Origin: Proteobacteria bacterium UBA1847
Lineage (GTDB): Bacteria > Pseudomonadota > Gammaproteobacteria > Steroidobacterales > Woeseiaceae
DNA length: 8,030 nucleotides
Direction of reading: 5' to 3'
NCBI GenBank assembly: GCA_002338605.1
Contig: DDIP01000399.1
Coordinates: forward strand, 1 to 8,030
Below, piece by piece: positions 1 through 8,030 of the stretch. The position numbers and the translations under genes are program-made. The notes beneath the pieces are model-generated. The model saw only the letters and a list, made by a program, of their open reading frames with translations. It was not told where the DNA came from and did no database searches. The first letter of the stretch is position 1, and each line of letters begins with the position of its first letter.

Positions 1-227
1 AGGACGCCTACCGCATGATTCAGCGGCGAGCCAAGGCCGCCGGCATCAAGACCCGCATCGGCAACCACACCTTTCGGGCGACCGGCATCACGGCCTACCT
101 GAAGAACAGCGGAACGCTCGAAACCGCGCAGCACATCGCCAACCATGAGTCGCCGCGCACGACGAAGCTCTACGACCGCAGACAGGACGAGATTTCGCTC
201 GATGAGATTGAGCGTATAGCCATCTGA
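1..227 (+). CDS. Tyrosine-type site-specific recombinase (integrase), C-terminal fragment cut by the window edge
   Basis: This is the last 75 or so residues of a phage/island-type tyrosine recombinase; the reading frame is open from base 3, so the gene starts to the left of the window. Such enzymes cut and rejoin DNA at attachment sites through a covalent phosphotyrosine. Visible catalytic boxes are NHTFRATGIT (a variant of the usual HxLRH box, giving the His and second Arg), then NHESPRTTKLYDR, which holds the late His and the nucleophilic Tyr of TTKLYD. The ATG at 15 is internal and is not the true start. The frame ends in TGA at 225-227, only 5 bp from the stop of the convergent PHP-ATPase gene. 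Known: this kind of integrase drives genomic islands, prophages or ICEs. Inferred: it mobilised, or marks the edge of, the island carrying the restriction cluster. A role in shuffling hsdS is possible but unsupported. Confidence 0.9.
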   Translation, partial: DAYRMIQRRAKAAGIKTRIGNHTFRATGITAYLKNSGTLETAQHIANHESPRTTKLYDRRQDEISLDEIERIAI

Positions 228-232
228 CCCAT
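228..232. other. Five-base tail-to-tail junction between integrase and PHP-ATPase gene
   Basis: The integrase TGA ends at 227 and the complementary-strand TAG of the PHP-ATPase gene occupies 233-235, leaving five bases. There is no room for a separate terminator, attachment site or promoter here, so any termination signal for either gene must lie inside the opposing coding sequence. I saw no strong GC hairpin followed by a T-run on either strand within about 100 bp. Confidence 0.85.
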
Positions 233-3200
233 CTAGTCGGTGTAGTACTTTGATCCGCGATTGTCGAAGGCCGGCCGAGTTCCTTCCAGAACATCGACCA
301 GGTACTTGTTGATCTGAGGGGATTCAATCGCGCCCATTGTGTAAACAACCCGGTTTCCTTGCGCCCGATCGATGAACGCATGAATGATCTGCTCCGCATC
401 GCAAACTACAGCGATGTTGGGGCTGTGCGTCACCATGATGATCTGGCGACGCTTTTTGACTTCCTTTATGACCGGAATCAGCAGCCGGTACACGGTTTGG
501 CTGTCGAGGTTCTCCTCGGGCTGGTCAACGATGATAGGATTGTTGCTCTTGTCCACCAGCAGGTAGAACACGAGCAGCAGCGTTCCGCGCTCGCCGGGAG
601 ACAACAAGCTCAGGTCCTTGCCGTCCAGCTTCAGCGAATACTCTGGCTCCAAGTAAGGGAAGGCCCACAGGAAATCGTAGAACTGCTGAGGCTCGACATG
701 CTTGCGGAGTTGCGCAGCGAGGTTCATGTTCCCTTGCTGTGCGCTGCGCATGTCCCGCTGTAGGTATGCCACGATCTTTTCGGCGAAAGCGATGGCGTGG
801 TCGGCCTCGTTGAAATCGTAGTCGGCACGCAGCTCCTCAAGCACTGTCGCGCCCTTCTCCTTGCCGCAGAACGACCCAGCAACGCCCTGATTGATGTACT
901 TCTCGAAAATATCCTGTTGCAGGGCGCGCTCAACGATGCTGCTGTCGAACGTGAGCTTGAATCCCTCCTTGATGATGACGCTGCCTTCGATCAGCGCCTG
1001 AACCGGCGCAAACAGCTCCCTGTAGACATCCTTGATGGCAGCGATGCTTTCATGCACCTTCCTAGCTGCCGTCCGTCGTTCATCCGCCACGGCGGCTATC
1101 TCCGTGGGGAGCTTCTCCTTTATGTACTTGATCTGCGCTTCGTACCATTTCAGAGACTCCGTTTTCCCGGCATCTCCCTCGATCAGGTCCTTCTGTTGCT
1201 GCCACGCCTTGAGTGCGCTCTGATACGTCTGGTACTGCTTGTTTGGGGCGTCCAGCTTGTCCTGAAGTGCTTTGATCCGTCCTTCACACGCGGACTTTTG
1301 GCCAAGAAGGCTACTCTCTTCGGTCGGAGCGAGGGCTGCGTCAACCTGCACTTTTTCGGCCCCTAGAGCATCGCGCTTTTCCGTCAGTGCAGCCTTGTCG
1401 ATGTTCAGGGTCAGAAGTTTCCCAATGTCCAGAGAGAGCTTTTCACAGTCAGCGGCGCATTCCTGCGTGAGCCGCGTGAACTCTGACTGGAAATTGTCGA
1501 GCTTACCTTCCAGCTTCTTCGCAAGGGCGATGTGCTCGATCAGCGTTTTTTGTCGTGCCTGCTGGGCGACGATCTTGGTTTCAATCTCCGAGAGCGTCGT
1601 GCGTTCCTTTTCCAGCTCGCTCGCGATCTGGGCATAGACACCTTGCTGCTCCGCGCTCAGATTGGCAGGTTGCTCAACCGCGGCGGGCTTGCCGGCGATG
1701 TGCGCCTCAAGTTCTTGTCGCTTCAGCTTGAGCTTCGCATCGAGTTGGGCGGCGTAATCGGGAGTCCCTTTGGCCTCCAGCCGCACCAGCTCCGCATTGA
1801 GCCTGAACACTTCTTCCCGATGCGCTTTTCGCTGGGCCGCCAGCTCTTCTGTTTTGTATTCAATCAGCTCATCGAGTGATTCCTTCCCAAGACGGTCTGC
1901 ATCGGTGATGTGCGAAAAGATGGCCTTTCGAAGCTCGCGCTGGAACTCGCTTTGCTGGCCTGGCTCGGTCTCGGTACAGACCTTTTCTAGGTACGTCTGG
2001 GGTATGTATTTGACCAGCTCGACGTTGTTGGGGTCGGGCTTTGCGTTCAGTGATGTGACGGTGCCGTTGCCATCCGTCCACAGCGTTTCAACCTCGAACT
2101 GCTTAGCGATCCGGCCGTTGCGTTCGCAGAAGCGGTCCTTCGTCAAGAAGGAAAAATACTTCGGGTCGCAATGAGCGTTTCCGGCAAGCGCGAGAACGTC
2201 GGCAAGCGCGCTCTTCCCCGTCCCCTTGTTGCCGATGATGGCAACCATGTCGAAATTGAGCGGAAGATCGCAGTCGAACCAAGCGTCAGCCCCATCTGCT
2301 TCAGCGGCCTTGCGAATACAGATGCTCGAAAGGTAGCGCGTGGGGTTGCGTTGAACTTCGTCCATCTTGGGCGGGATACGCCCAATGTGCACCCTGTCCT
2401 CGGGCTCATTGATGATCTGCCGCAACCCGTTGAAAGTGGGGTCTGCCTTGATCCAGCAATACTTGTCCGTGGGGTTGGAGTTGTGGTCCTTGAGCTTGCC
2501 GAGCTCGTCGTTCACGTTGTGTGAGTCGCTACCCTTGATGCAAGGCTTCCGGCGACCGAACCACTTCCGGTATTGCTCCTCGGTGAACTTGCCGTCTTTC
2601 CAAAGGAAAAAGTCTGCCTGTGCCCTATTAGACGATCCGAGAATATGGGCATCGTAGACCAGCCCTTCCTTGAACAGAGTGTCTGTGGCGGGATTGATGT
2701 TATCGATGCCGCCGTACTCGTCGTATGGAATCCAGATCAGGAAGCGCTCGGCGAATGTGCCGTCCCCGTGCAACGCCTGGCAGGTTTCACCGAAGTTGAC
2801 GGATACCTCTTCGAGCAGGAACTGGGAATCGCTGTACCGGCTTCCAATCGAAGTGCTTTTGACCTTGAGGTTCTTGATGAAAGTCTCAATGTCGTCCGGG
2901 GGCAGCTCCGGGCTGAAGACCAAGTGGAAGTTGATGCGGGGGCCGGATTTCTTCTTGTCGAGAACGACATTGTTCATTCGGCACTCGACTACCGGCAGCA
3001 ATGTCTTGCTCTTCAGCTTTTCGAGAGCCTCGCGGTAAGGCTTGTTGCCCTCGGCTCCGGCTCCCGGATCATTCAGCAGCCGCAGAACTTCCTTGTATCC
3101 CGCAACTGAAAAATAGTCGTTGATGCCAATGACGTCGCAGTCGGCGTTGCCGAGCTGGATAATGAACTGGTTCCAGTCTCCCGAAAAGCCACGGGATGCC

Positions 3201-3292
3201 GGGCTATGAACGTGCAAATCCCACTTGCGCCATTTCGACCCTTTCGGCCACTTGCTTGCTTCGTCGGTGGGCGATGGCTCTGCTTGCGTCAT
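233..3292 (-). CDS. PHP-domain phosphoesterase fused to SMC/ABC-like coiled-coil ATPase (TrlF family AAA-like ATPase)
   Basis: A two-part protein of 1019 residues from the ATG at 3292, or 1025 from the ATG at 3310. I prefer 3292 because it overlaps the hsdR stop as ATGA and has GGGG 8 bases upstream. Numbering from 3292: the PHP domain spans about 20-260, with DLHVHS (25-30), GINDY (56-60), Glu103, His123, His216 and GSDSH (254-258). The ATPase follows: Walker A GNKGTGKS (354-361), a Q-loop candidate in YIPQTY (Gln432), predicted coiled coil about 470-755, ABC signature LSPGER (897-902), Walker [12 protein letters not shown] (920-930) and H-loop THSPN (His956). No signal peptide or membrane segment is seen, so it is cytoplasmic. 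PHP domains are metal-dependent phosphoesterases; the ATPase resembles Rad50/SMC and the PrrC/RloC/OLD type. As fourth gene of a type I restriction operon it is probably an ATP-gated accessory defence nuclease. Family assignment is firm; function is inferred and its substrate is unknown. Confidence 0.9.
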   Translation of the reverse strand: MTQAEPSPTDEASKWPKGSKWRKWDLHVHSPASRGFSGDWNQFIIQLGNADCDVIGINDYFSVAGYKEVLRLLNDPGAGAEGNKPYREALEKLKSKTLLPVVECRMNNVVLDKKKSGPRINFHLVFSPELPPDDIETFIKNLKVKSTSIGSRYSDSQFLLEEVSVNFGETCQALHGDGTFAERFLIWIPYDEYGGIDNINPATDTLFKEGLVYDAHILGSSNRAQADFFLWKDGKFTEEQYRKWFGRRKPCIKGSDSHNVNDELGKLKDHNSNPTDKYCWIKADPTFNGLRQIINEPEDRVHIGRIPPKMDEVQRNPTRYLSSICIRKAAEADGADAWFDCDLPLNFDMVAIIGNKGTGKSALADVLALAGNAHCDPKYFSFLTKDRFCERNGRIAKQFEVETLWTDGNGTVTSLNAKPDPNNVELVKYIPQTYLEKVCTETEPGQQSEFQRELRKAIFSHITDADRLGKESLDELIEYKTEELAAQRKAHREEVFRLNAELVRLEAKGTPDYAAQLDAKLKLKRQELEAHIAGKPAAVEQPANLSAEQQGVYAQIASELEKERTTLSEIETKIVAQQARQKTLIEHIALAKKLEGKLDNFQSEFTRLTQECAADCEKLSLDIGKLLTLNIDKAALTEKRDALGAEKVQVDAALAPTEESSLLGQKSACEGRIKALQDKLDAPNKQYQTYQSALKAWQQQKDLIEGDAGKTESLKWYEAQIKYIKEKLPTEIAAVADERRTAARKVHESIAAIKDVYRELFAPVQALIEGSVIIKEGFKLTFDSSIVERALQQDIFEKYINQGVAGSFCGKEKGATVLEELRADYDFNEADHAIAFAEKIVAYLQRDMRSAQQGNMNLAAQLRKHVEPQQFYDFLWAFPYLEPEYSLKLDGKDLSLLSPGERGTLLLVFYLLVDKSNNPIIVDQPEENLDSQTVYRLLIPVIKEVKKRRQIIMVTHSPNIAVVCDAEQIIHAFIDRAQGNRVVYTMGAIESPQINKYLVDVLEGTRPAFDNRGSKYYTD

Positions 3293-6200
3293 CCTGCTAC
3301 CCCCGCCCATTCCGCTGACAGGGCCTCTGCTTGTTGCAACACTATCTGAACCGCCGCCTCCTGGAGGTCCGGCGGATAACCATACTTGCGTAGGATCTTC
3401 TTGACCAGAACGCGCATACGGGCGCGGGCCGTGTCTCGGTGCATCCAGTCCACCGTCACGTTGCCCTTGACGCTCTCGACCAGCTCATGGGCGATAACCC
3501 GCAACTGCGGCTCGCCCATTGCTTCGCGGGCGCTTTTGTTCTCAGCGAGCGCGTCATAGAAAGCGATCTCGTCGTCGCTGAGGCCGCTTTCCTCGCCGCG
3601 CATCCGCGCCGCGCGAATGTCCTTCGCCAGCGCAATCAGCTCTTCGAGCACCTGAACGGTCGTGATCGCGTTCGCATGGTAGCGGGCGATCGCCGCTTCC
3701 AGTCGTTCGGTGAAAGCTTTGGCCTGTGTGACGTTCCGCTTGCTCTGCGAGTGCACTTCCCCGTTGATGAGTTTCCGCAGGGCTTCGAGCGCGAGATTCT
3801 TGTGCTCCAGGTCGCGCACTTCGGCAAGGAACTCATCGGAGAGGATCGAGATGTCCGGGCTTTCGATGCCGGCTGCCTGCATGATGTCTACTATCTCCGT
3901 TGACACCACGGCGCGGCTCACGATTTGCTGGATGGCCAGCTCCCTCTCCGCCGCGCTTCTCTCGCCGTTCGGGGTGCTCTTCACCATTGCCGCCCGAATG
4001 GCCTGGAAGAAACCGACCTCTTCACGAATATCGCGGGCTAAGTCGCTCGCCCCCGCTAGTGCGAAGGCCTTCGATAGCGCCAGCACAGCGTCGCTATAGC
4101 GGCGGTGCGCCCGTTTCTTGCCTTCGTCCGATTCTTCCCGCGCCGCCGCCTCTTGCTGCATCGAGAGAATCCAGTCAATCGCCCCGGCCATGACACTCAG
4201 GCGCACTTGCGGCGTCGCCTCGGCCGCCAGAGCACGGCGGTAGTCAAAGCCGCTCTTGCTGTCGGGCCGGTACAGGTCCCGCACCACCTCGTACTTCTCC
4301 TGGAGCACCGCGACCGCCTGCTCTTCATCAATGCCCGTGTTCTCTTGGTCCGGCTTCGAGTATTGGCCGAGGGCCTTCTTGAGGTTCTGGGCGACGCCGA
4401 TGTAGTCCACCACCAGCCCTGCGGGCTTGTCGCGGAAAACCCGGTTCACGCGGGCGATAGCCTGCATGAGCCCGTGGCCCTTCATCGGCTTGTCGATGTA
4501 CATCGTGTGCATGGAGGGCGCATCAAAGCCCGTGAGCCACATATCGCGAACGATGACCAGCTTTAGGGAGTCGCTGGGTTCCTTGGCTCGTTTCGCCAGC
4601 AGCTCCCGCCGCGCCTTCGGTCGTTTGCTGATGTGTTGCTGCCAAGACGGCGGGTCCGAGGCCGCACCCGTCATCACAACTTTGATGCTCCCTGCTTCGT
4701 CATCGTCGCTGTGCCATTCCGGACGCAGCTTGACGATGGCCTCATAGAGCGCCACGCAAATGCGGCGGCTCATGCAGACGATCATTGCCTTGCCGTCGAG
4801 CGCCGCCACGCGGGCCTCGAAATGTCGCACCAGGTCGTCAGCAATCAGCGCGATACGCTTGTCCGCCCCGACCAGAGCCTCGACGCTCGCCCACTTGCGT
4901 TTGATGCGCTCCTGCTCGTCGAGGGCCTCGTCTTCGGTCAGCTCCTCGACTTCCGCGTCGATCTTCGGCTTCTCGTCTTCGTCGAGTTCCACCCGTGCCA
5001 GGCGGCTTTCGTAGTAAATCGGCACGGTCGCACCATCGGCAACGGCCCGGCTGATGTCGTAAACGTCGATGTAGTTGCCGAACACGCGAGGCGTGTTCAC
5101 GTCGTCCTTCTCGATAGGCGTTCCCGTAAAGCCGATGAAGGAGGCGTTCGGCAGAGCATCCCGCAAGTATTTGGCGAAGCCGTAGGACACTTCGCCGGTC
5201 TTGGCCGCGACCTTGGCCCGGAATCCGTACTGGATCCGGTGGGCTTCGTCGGCGATCACAATGACGTTGCGGCGCTCCGTCAGCGGTCCGTCTTCGTCGC
5301 CGTCTTGCGGCGCGAACTTCTGAATCGTGGTGAAGATTACCCCGCCCGAGGGACGGTCCAACAGCTTAAACAGTTCATCGTGGCTGTCTGCCTGTTGCGG
5401 TGTCTGCCGCAACAGATCCTTGCACATGCTGAAGGTGCCGAATAGCTGGTCGTCGAGGTCATTGCGGTCCGTGATGATGACCAGTGTCGGGTTCTCCATC
5501 TCCGGGTGCTTAACAACCTGCCCCGCATAGAAGGCCATGAGCAGGCTCTTGCCCGAGCCCTGCGTGTGCCAGATGACGCCAGCGCGGCGGTCACCTTCCG
5601 GCCCAGTGGCCCGCACTGTGCTGTCTACGGCGTGCCTCACGGCGTGGAACTGGTGGTAGCCCGCCAGGATCTTCACCACGCCGGACCCCGTATCGCCGAA
5701 GACGATGAAGTCCTTGATCAGATCAAGGAAGCGCCGCTTCTCGAACACGCCCTTGAGCGCGACTTCAAGCTCCGGCATAGCTCGCGCAGCCTCTTCCCCG
5801 CCCTCAATCGTGCGCCACGGCATGAAACGCTCTCGGTCGGCCGTCAGCGAGCCAACCCGCGCCCCAAGACCGTCGGAGATCACGAGCGCCGCGTTCGTGC
5901 GGAACAGCGACGGAATCTGCGCCTTGTAGGTCTGGATCTGGTTGAATGCCCCCTGCAGCGTGGCGTTCTCGTCGCCGGGGTTCTTCAGCTCGACAACACC
6001 GACAGGCAGGCCGTTGATGAACACCACCACGTCCGGCCGCCGGTTGGCCTTGTTCTCGATGACCGTGTACTGGTTCACCGCCAGCCAGTCGTTTTCGGTT
6101 GGGTCGTCGAAGTCAATCAGCCGCGCTTGTGCGCCGCGTATCGCGCCGTCCTCTCCCGTGAACTCTACGTCCACACCCTCAACCATCGCCTTGTGCAAGC

Positions 6201-6459
6201 GACGGTTTTCTTCGACAAGCGACGGACTCTCGGTCTGGAGAACGCGGCGCAGGGCGTCGGCTCTCGCTTCAGGCGGCAGTGTAGGGTTGAGACGGTCGAT
6301 TGCGCGGCTTAGGCGATCGACAAGAACCACGTCGCCATAGCTCAACCGTTCAGACTCGACCCCGTCCGGGCCTATCGCTGGCCCGTGCAAAGCCGTGTAC
6401 CCCAGCTCCTGAAGCCAGGCGAGCGCCGCTTCCTCGACGTGGCTCTCGGCGATGCTCAC
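3289..6459 (-). CDS. hsdR: Type I restriction enzyme, restriction and translocase subunit HsdR
   Basis: The 1056-residue motor and nuclease subunit of a type I restriction enzyme, a full length for the family. It joins the HsdM2-HsdS methyltransferase, pumps unmodified DNA using ATP and cuts at a distance. The N-terminal PD-(D/E)xK nuclease shows Asp143 (RRPD), Glu157 and Lys159 (ELKNP) and the QxxxY box Gln174/Tyr178. The SF2 helicase-like motor has Walker A TQGSGKS (299-305), DEAH (404-407), motif III FTGTP (444-448), [12 protein letters not shown] (637-648) and motif [10 protein letters not shown] (666-673). A helical C-terminal region (about 720-1050) looks like the HsdR C-terminal domain that docks onto the methyltransferase. 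All motifs are intact, so it should be active. The start is GTG at 6459, overlapping the hsdS TGA as GTGA, with GGAG 8 bases upstream. It ends at 3289 in a 4-bp overlap with the PHP-ATPase gene. With no intergenic space, a separate hsdR promoter could only lie inside hsdS. Confidence 0.97.
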   Translation of the reverse strand: MSIAESHVEEAALAWLQELGYTALHGPAIGPDGVESERLSYGDVVLVDRLSRAIDRLNPTLPPEARADALRRVLQTESPSLVEENRRLHKAMVEGVDVEFTGEDGAIRGAQARLIDFDDPTENDWLAVNQYTVIENKANRRPDVVVFINGLPVGVVELKNPGDENATLQGAFNQIQTYKAQIPSLFRTNAALVISDGLGARVGSLTADRERFMPWRTIEGGEEAARAMPELEVALKGVFEKRRFLDLIKDFIVFGDTGSGVVKILAGYHQFHAVRHAVDSTVRATGPEGDRRAGVIWHTQGSGKSLLMAFYAGQVVKHPEMENPTLVIITDRNDLDDQLFGTFSMCKDLLRQTPQQADSHDELFKLLDRPSGGVIFTTIQKFAPQDGDEDGPLTERRNVIVIADEAHRIQYGFRAKVAAKTGEVSYGFAKYLRDALPNASFIGFTGTPIEKDDVNTPRVFGNYIDVYDISRAVADGATVPIYYESRLARVELDEDEKPKIDAEVEELTEDEALDEQERIKRKWASVEALVGADKRIALIADDLVRHFEARVAALDGKAMIVCMSRRICVALYEAIVKLRPEWHSDDDEAGSIKVVMTGAASDPPSWQQHISKRPKARRELLAKRAKEPSDSLKLVIVRDMWLTGFDAPSMHTMYIDKPMKGHGLMQAIARVNRVFRDKPAGLVVDYIGVAQNLKKALGQYSKPDQENTGIDEEQAVAVLQEKYEVVRDLYRPDSKSGFDYRRALAAEATPQVRLSVMAGAIDWILSMQQEAAAREESDEGKKRAHRRYSDAVLALSKAFALAGASDLARDIREEVGFFQAIRAAMVKSTPNGERSAAERELAIQQIVSRAVVSTEIVDIMQAAGIESPDISILSDEFLAEVRDLEHKNLALEALRKLINGEVHSQSKRNVTQAKAFTERLEAAIARYHANAITTVQVLEELIALAKDIRAARMRGEESGLSDDEIAFYDALAENKSAREAMGEPQLRVIAHELVESVKGNVTVDWMHRDTARARMRVLVKKILRKYGYPPDLQEAAVQIVLQQAEALSAEWAGVAG
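3301..3304 (-). promoter_or_regulatory. Possible ribosome binding site for the PHP-ATPase gene (start at 3292)
   Basis: On the minus strand a G-rich run (GGCGGGGG, core 3301-3304) sits 8 bases before the ATG at 3292. It is not a classic AGGAGG but is better placed than anything before the alternative ATG at 3310, where the nearest purine-rich match (AGAGG) is about 13 bases upstream. Together with the ATGA overlap with the hsdR stop this favours start 3292 and translational coupling to hsdR. Confidence 0.4.
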
Positions 6460-7784
6460 GCGACGGACTCCACGACTTTCTCCGCGTCGCGGAGTCGGAT
6501 TTCGCCGGACATGAGCTTGGGCAGCAGCAGGTCTCGGGCTTCGGTGAGCGTGCGGGTCTCCTCACCGTTCCTCCGCATTCTTTCCCGGAGGACGCTCGTG
6601 ATCGAATCAAATGCTCGTCGAACCGCTTCATCGGCCCACGGCACCGGTAAACGATAAACGTTATTGCGGTTGAGTCCAGGCACGGCCGCATCCGTATTCA
6701 TACCCTCTAACCCAAGCGTCTGGAGCAGGTAGAAACAGAAAGTGAGCTGCACTTTGGGTCTTACGTAGAAGACCGTGTCGATGGGATAGCATGGTCCATC
6801 TTCCCAATAGAGGCTACCAACGGTTCCCTTCCGTCCAACGATAACCGAGGGACCATCAATCAGCGGTGCGTTGTGATATCCGCCGACGCCCCCCGATCCA
6901 TACACTGGGACGCTGCCCGCGATCCGCGTCTTTGCGGGAAGCGATTTGCCGTAAGCGAGTTCGAGGATATCCTCAACCCGTTTTTCTTCCCATCCCTCCG
7001 GTACACCCTCATCACTGAGGGCATTCGGGAACAAGTCCCAGAGGTTCGAGGTCAGGTACGGCGACCGGCCCTCCATCTTGGCGTATGTTGGGCCGAAATC
7101 GACGAACCAATCCTTGAACAGCGCCCGCGCCATCGCCTCCAGCGTATCGTTCATGCGCCGGTTCAGCTCGATCTTGTCGTCGAGTCCACGAAGAACGAGG
7201 GCGATAGCTCGTTGCTCATCGATTGGAGGAAGGCAAATGTGAAAGGCTTTGGCTTCTGGATAGTAAATGGTTTGGTGCGTCGTGCCGCTAGCAAATCTCC
7301 ACAACGCCTCGGTTTCAGCCAGAAGTACGAATTTGAGGAAGTGCGGGTCAAGACCGGGGCCACAAACCCAGTTCACAAAATCTTGGCTAGTAGCCATAGG
7401 TCTGCCCATCACAAGTACAAAGCCAACCGATGCCGTGCGCGATAGGCAGACTGTCTGTGATGGCAACAATCGAGCTGATGAGTTTTCGAGCCCTAGCTCG
7501 CTGACATGCTGATACGTATCGTTGATTGTGCGACCGTGGTTCTCGGTCGCATCTTTGATGCCAATCCACGGTATGCCGCCATTCCAGTACTCGGGATGCT
7601 TGCGGCTTGGCGTATGGCCGCTTTCAAGTTGGGCAAGGGTACTGAGCGCTGTCCAGGACCAGCCTTCTGGCGGACGTGTATCTGGTTTCCCAACCGACAA
7701 GGCAAAACGACCAGGAATAACGCCTGTAGTCGCATCGCGGCCACCCGTTCGACCCGTACCGAGCTTTGCGGCTTTATCCGCCAT
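6456..7784 (-). CDS. hsdS: Type I restriction enzyme, specificity subunit HsdS
   Basis: The 442-residue DNA-recognition subunit. It binds two HsdM and sets the bipartite target of both methylation and restriction. Layout: an N-terminal Gly/Thr-rich lead of about 38 residues; target recognition domain 1 (about 40-185, opening PPEGWSW, with IPWIGIKD at 71-78); central conserved helix (about 185-230, with [11 protein letters not shown] and [12 protein letters not shown]); target recognition domain 2 (about 262-385, opening [13 protein letters not shown], with [11 protein letters not shown] at 314-324); and the distal conserved helix (about 385-432, ending [13 protein letters not shown]). The two recognition domains are clearly unlike each other, so the target should be two different half-sites; the sequence itself cannot be read off here. 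It starts at ATG 7784, overlapping hsdM by 11 bp, with AAGGA 6 bases upstream, and ends in a 4-bp overlap with hsdR. G+C in the recognition domains is near 50-55% by hand count, below hsdR. A single intact copy; no second or truncated hsdS is visible. Confidence 0.97.
   Translation of the reverse strand: MADKAAKLGTGRTGGRDATTGVIPGRFALSVGKPDTRPPEGWSWTALSTLAQLESGHTPSRKHPEYWNGGIPWIGIKDATENHGRTINDTYQHVSELGLENSSARLLPSQTVCLSRTASVGFVLVMGRPMATSQDFVNWVCGPGLDPHFLKFVLLAETEALWRFASGTTHQTIYYPEAKAFHICLPPIDEQRAIALVLRGLDDKIELNRRMNDTLEAMARALFKDWFVDFGPTYAKMEGRSPYLTSNLWDLFPNALSDEGVPEGWEEKRVEDILELAYGKSLPAKTRIAGSVPVYGSGGVGGYHNAPLIDGPSVIVGRKGTVGSLYWEDGPCYPIDTVFYVRPKVQLTFCFYLLQTLGLEGMNTDAAVPGLNRNNVYRLPVPWADEAVRRAFDSITSVLRERMRRNGEETRTLTEARDLLLPKLMSGEIRLRDAEKVVESVA
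6468..6471 (-). promoter_or_regulatory. Ribosome binding site supporting the GTG start of hsdR
   Basis: GGAG on the minus strand, 8 bases before the GTG at 6459-6457 and inside the last codons of hsdS. It supports GTG as the real hsdR start, since the next residues (SIAESHVEE) already match the normal N-terminal helix of HsdR proteins. Confidence 0.55.
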
Positions 7785-8030
7785 GCCTGATCCTTTGCAA
7801 GCTTTCCTTGATAGCCCGTTCTAGTTTCTCGGCCTCCTTGAACTGCCCCAACAGGGTGTCTTGCAAGCTTTCAAATCGTTCTGCAAACGGCACCGCATCA
7901 TCCTCAATATCTGCGGCACCGACATAACGTCCCGGTGTCAGAACGTGTTTATGTGTCCGAATCTCCTCAAGGGTCGCCGCCTTGCAGAACCCTGGCACAT
8001 CTTCGTACTTGTCCGCTTTCGGCTCCCCCT
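7774..8030 (-). CDS. hsdM: Type I restriction enzyme, DNA adenine methyltransferase subunit HsdM, C-terminal end (5' part outside the window)
   Basis: The last 84 codons of the N6-adenine methyltransferase subunit. The frame is open through base 8030, so the start and the catalytic NPPF-type motif lie to the right of the window. The GTG at 7998 is internal and is not a start. The visible part has the typical HsdM tail: DVPGFCKAATLEEI followed by VLTPGRYVG (a well-conserved block near the end of HsdM proteins), an acidic stretch (DIEDD), and a closing helix (about the last 40 residues) that packs against the HsdS conserved helices. It ends in TAA at 7774-7776, 11 bp inside hsdS. With hsdS and hsdR it makes a complete type I system in the order M-S-R. 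Identification is secure from the tail motifs and context. Confidence 0.95.
   Translation of the reverse strand, partial: GEPKADKYEDVPGFCKAATLEEIRTHKHVLTPGRYVGAADIEDDAVPFAERFESLQDTLLGQFKEAEKLERAIKESLQRIRHGG
7791..7795 (-). promoter_or_regulatory. Ribosome binding site of hsdS
   Basis: AAGGA on the minus strand, 6 bases before the hsdS ATG at 7784 and inside the 3' end of hsdM. It fixes the hsdS start and gives HsdS its own initiation site despite the 11-bp overlap with hsdM. Confidence 0.65.

Noticed and set aside
196..214. Inverted repeat CGCTC ... GAGCG at the end of the integrase as a possible terminator
   Set aside because: The stem is only 5 bp with a 9-base loop and no T-run follows on either strand, so it does not qualify as an intrinsic terminator.
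269..276. Perfect palindrome GGCCGGCC near the end of the PHP-ATPase gene
   Set aside because: A single 8-base palindrome inside a GC-rich coding region has no second copy or context suggesting an operator or recombination site.
233..3292. Reading the PHP-ATPase as SbcC/Rad50 or as a PHP-containing DNA polymerase
   Set aside because: SbcC/Rad50 have Walker A at the very N-terminus and no PHP domain, and there is no SbcD partner. No polymerase palm or finger motifs follow the PHP domain; the ABC signature, Walker B and H-loop define an ATPase instead.
4633..5445. Long open frame on the plus strand (270 codons) opposite hsdR
   Set aside because: It lies wholly antisense to the motor region of hsdR, its translation shows no recognisable domain, and long antisense frames are expected in GC-rich coding DNA.
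5506..6312. Second long plus-strand open frame (268 codons) opposite the 5' part of hsdR
   Set aside because: It is antisense to the conserved HsdR nuclease domain and the Walker A region, with no family resemblance; treated as a shadow frame.
6456..7784. Possible frameshift or fused half-genes in hsdS
   Set aside because: Both recognition domains and both conserved helices are in one uninterrupted frame at normal length, so the gene is intact.
1..8030. CRISPR arrays, tRNA or rRNA genes, IS ends
   Set aside because: Reading both strands shows near-continuous coding with no spaced direct repeats, no tRNA-like cloverleaf or T-loop signature outside genes and no transposase.

Overview
The window lies in GC-rich DNA (hand counts of individual lines run from about 50 to 72% G+C). 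Codon use and protein families look proteobacterial, but nothing here fixes the genus. Almost every base is coding and there is no gene-free stretch longer than 5 bases.

Layout. At the left edge, on the plus strand, is the C-terminal end of a tyrosine recombinase (integrase), ending at 227. Everything else is on the minus strand and reads right to left as one overlapping gene cluster: the 3' end of hsdM (entering from the right edge), hsdS (7784 down to 6456), hsdR (6459 down to 3289), and a roughly 1020-residue protein with an N-terminal PHP-type phosphoesterase domain joined to an SMC/ABC-like ATPase with a long coiled coil (3292 or 3310 down to 233). The last protein matches the family usually annotated as TrlF family AAA-like ATPase. 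The overlaps are 11 bp (hsdM/hsdS), 4 bp (hsdS/hsdR) and 4 bp (hsdR/PHP-ATPase, if the inner ATG is used). The PHP-ATPase stop is only 5 bp from the convergent integrase stop.

How the genes work together. HsdM, HsdS and HsdR form a complete type I restriction-modification enzyme: HsdS reads a bipartite DNA target, HsdM2-HsdS methylates adenines in it, and HsdR translocates and cuts unmodified DNA. The fourth gene appears to be translationally coupled to hsdR, so it is probably made with the complex. By analogy with other NTPase-plus-effector proteins linked to type I loci (PrrC, RloC), I infer it is a second, accessory defence effector with the PHP domain as candidate nuclease or phosphoesterase. 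That role is inferred, not shown by the sequence. The integrase beside the cluster suggests a mobile or integrated defence island.

No promoter, tRNA, CRISPR array, IS element or convincing terminator was found. The operon promoter must lie beyond position 8030, upstream of hsdM.
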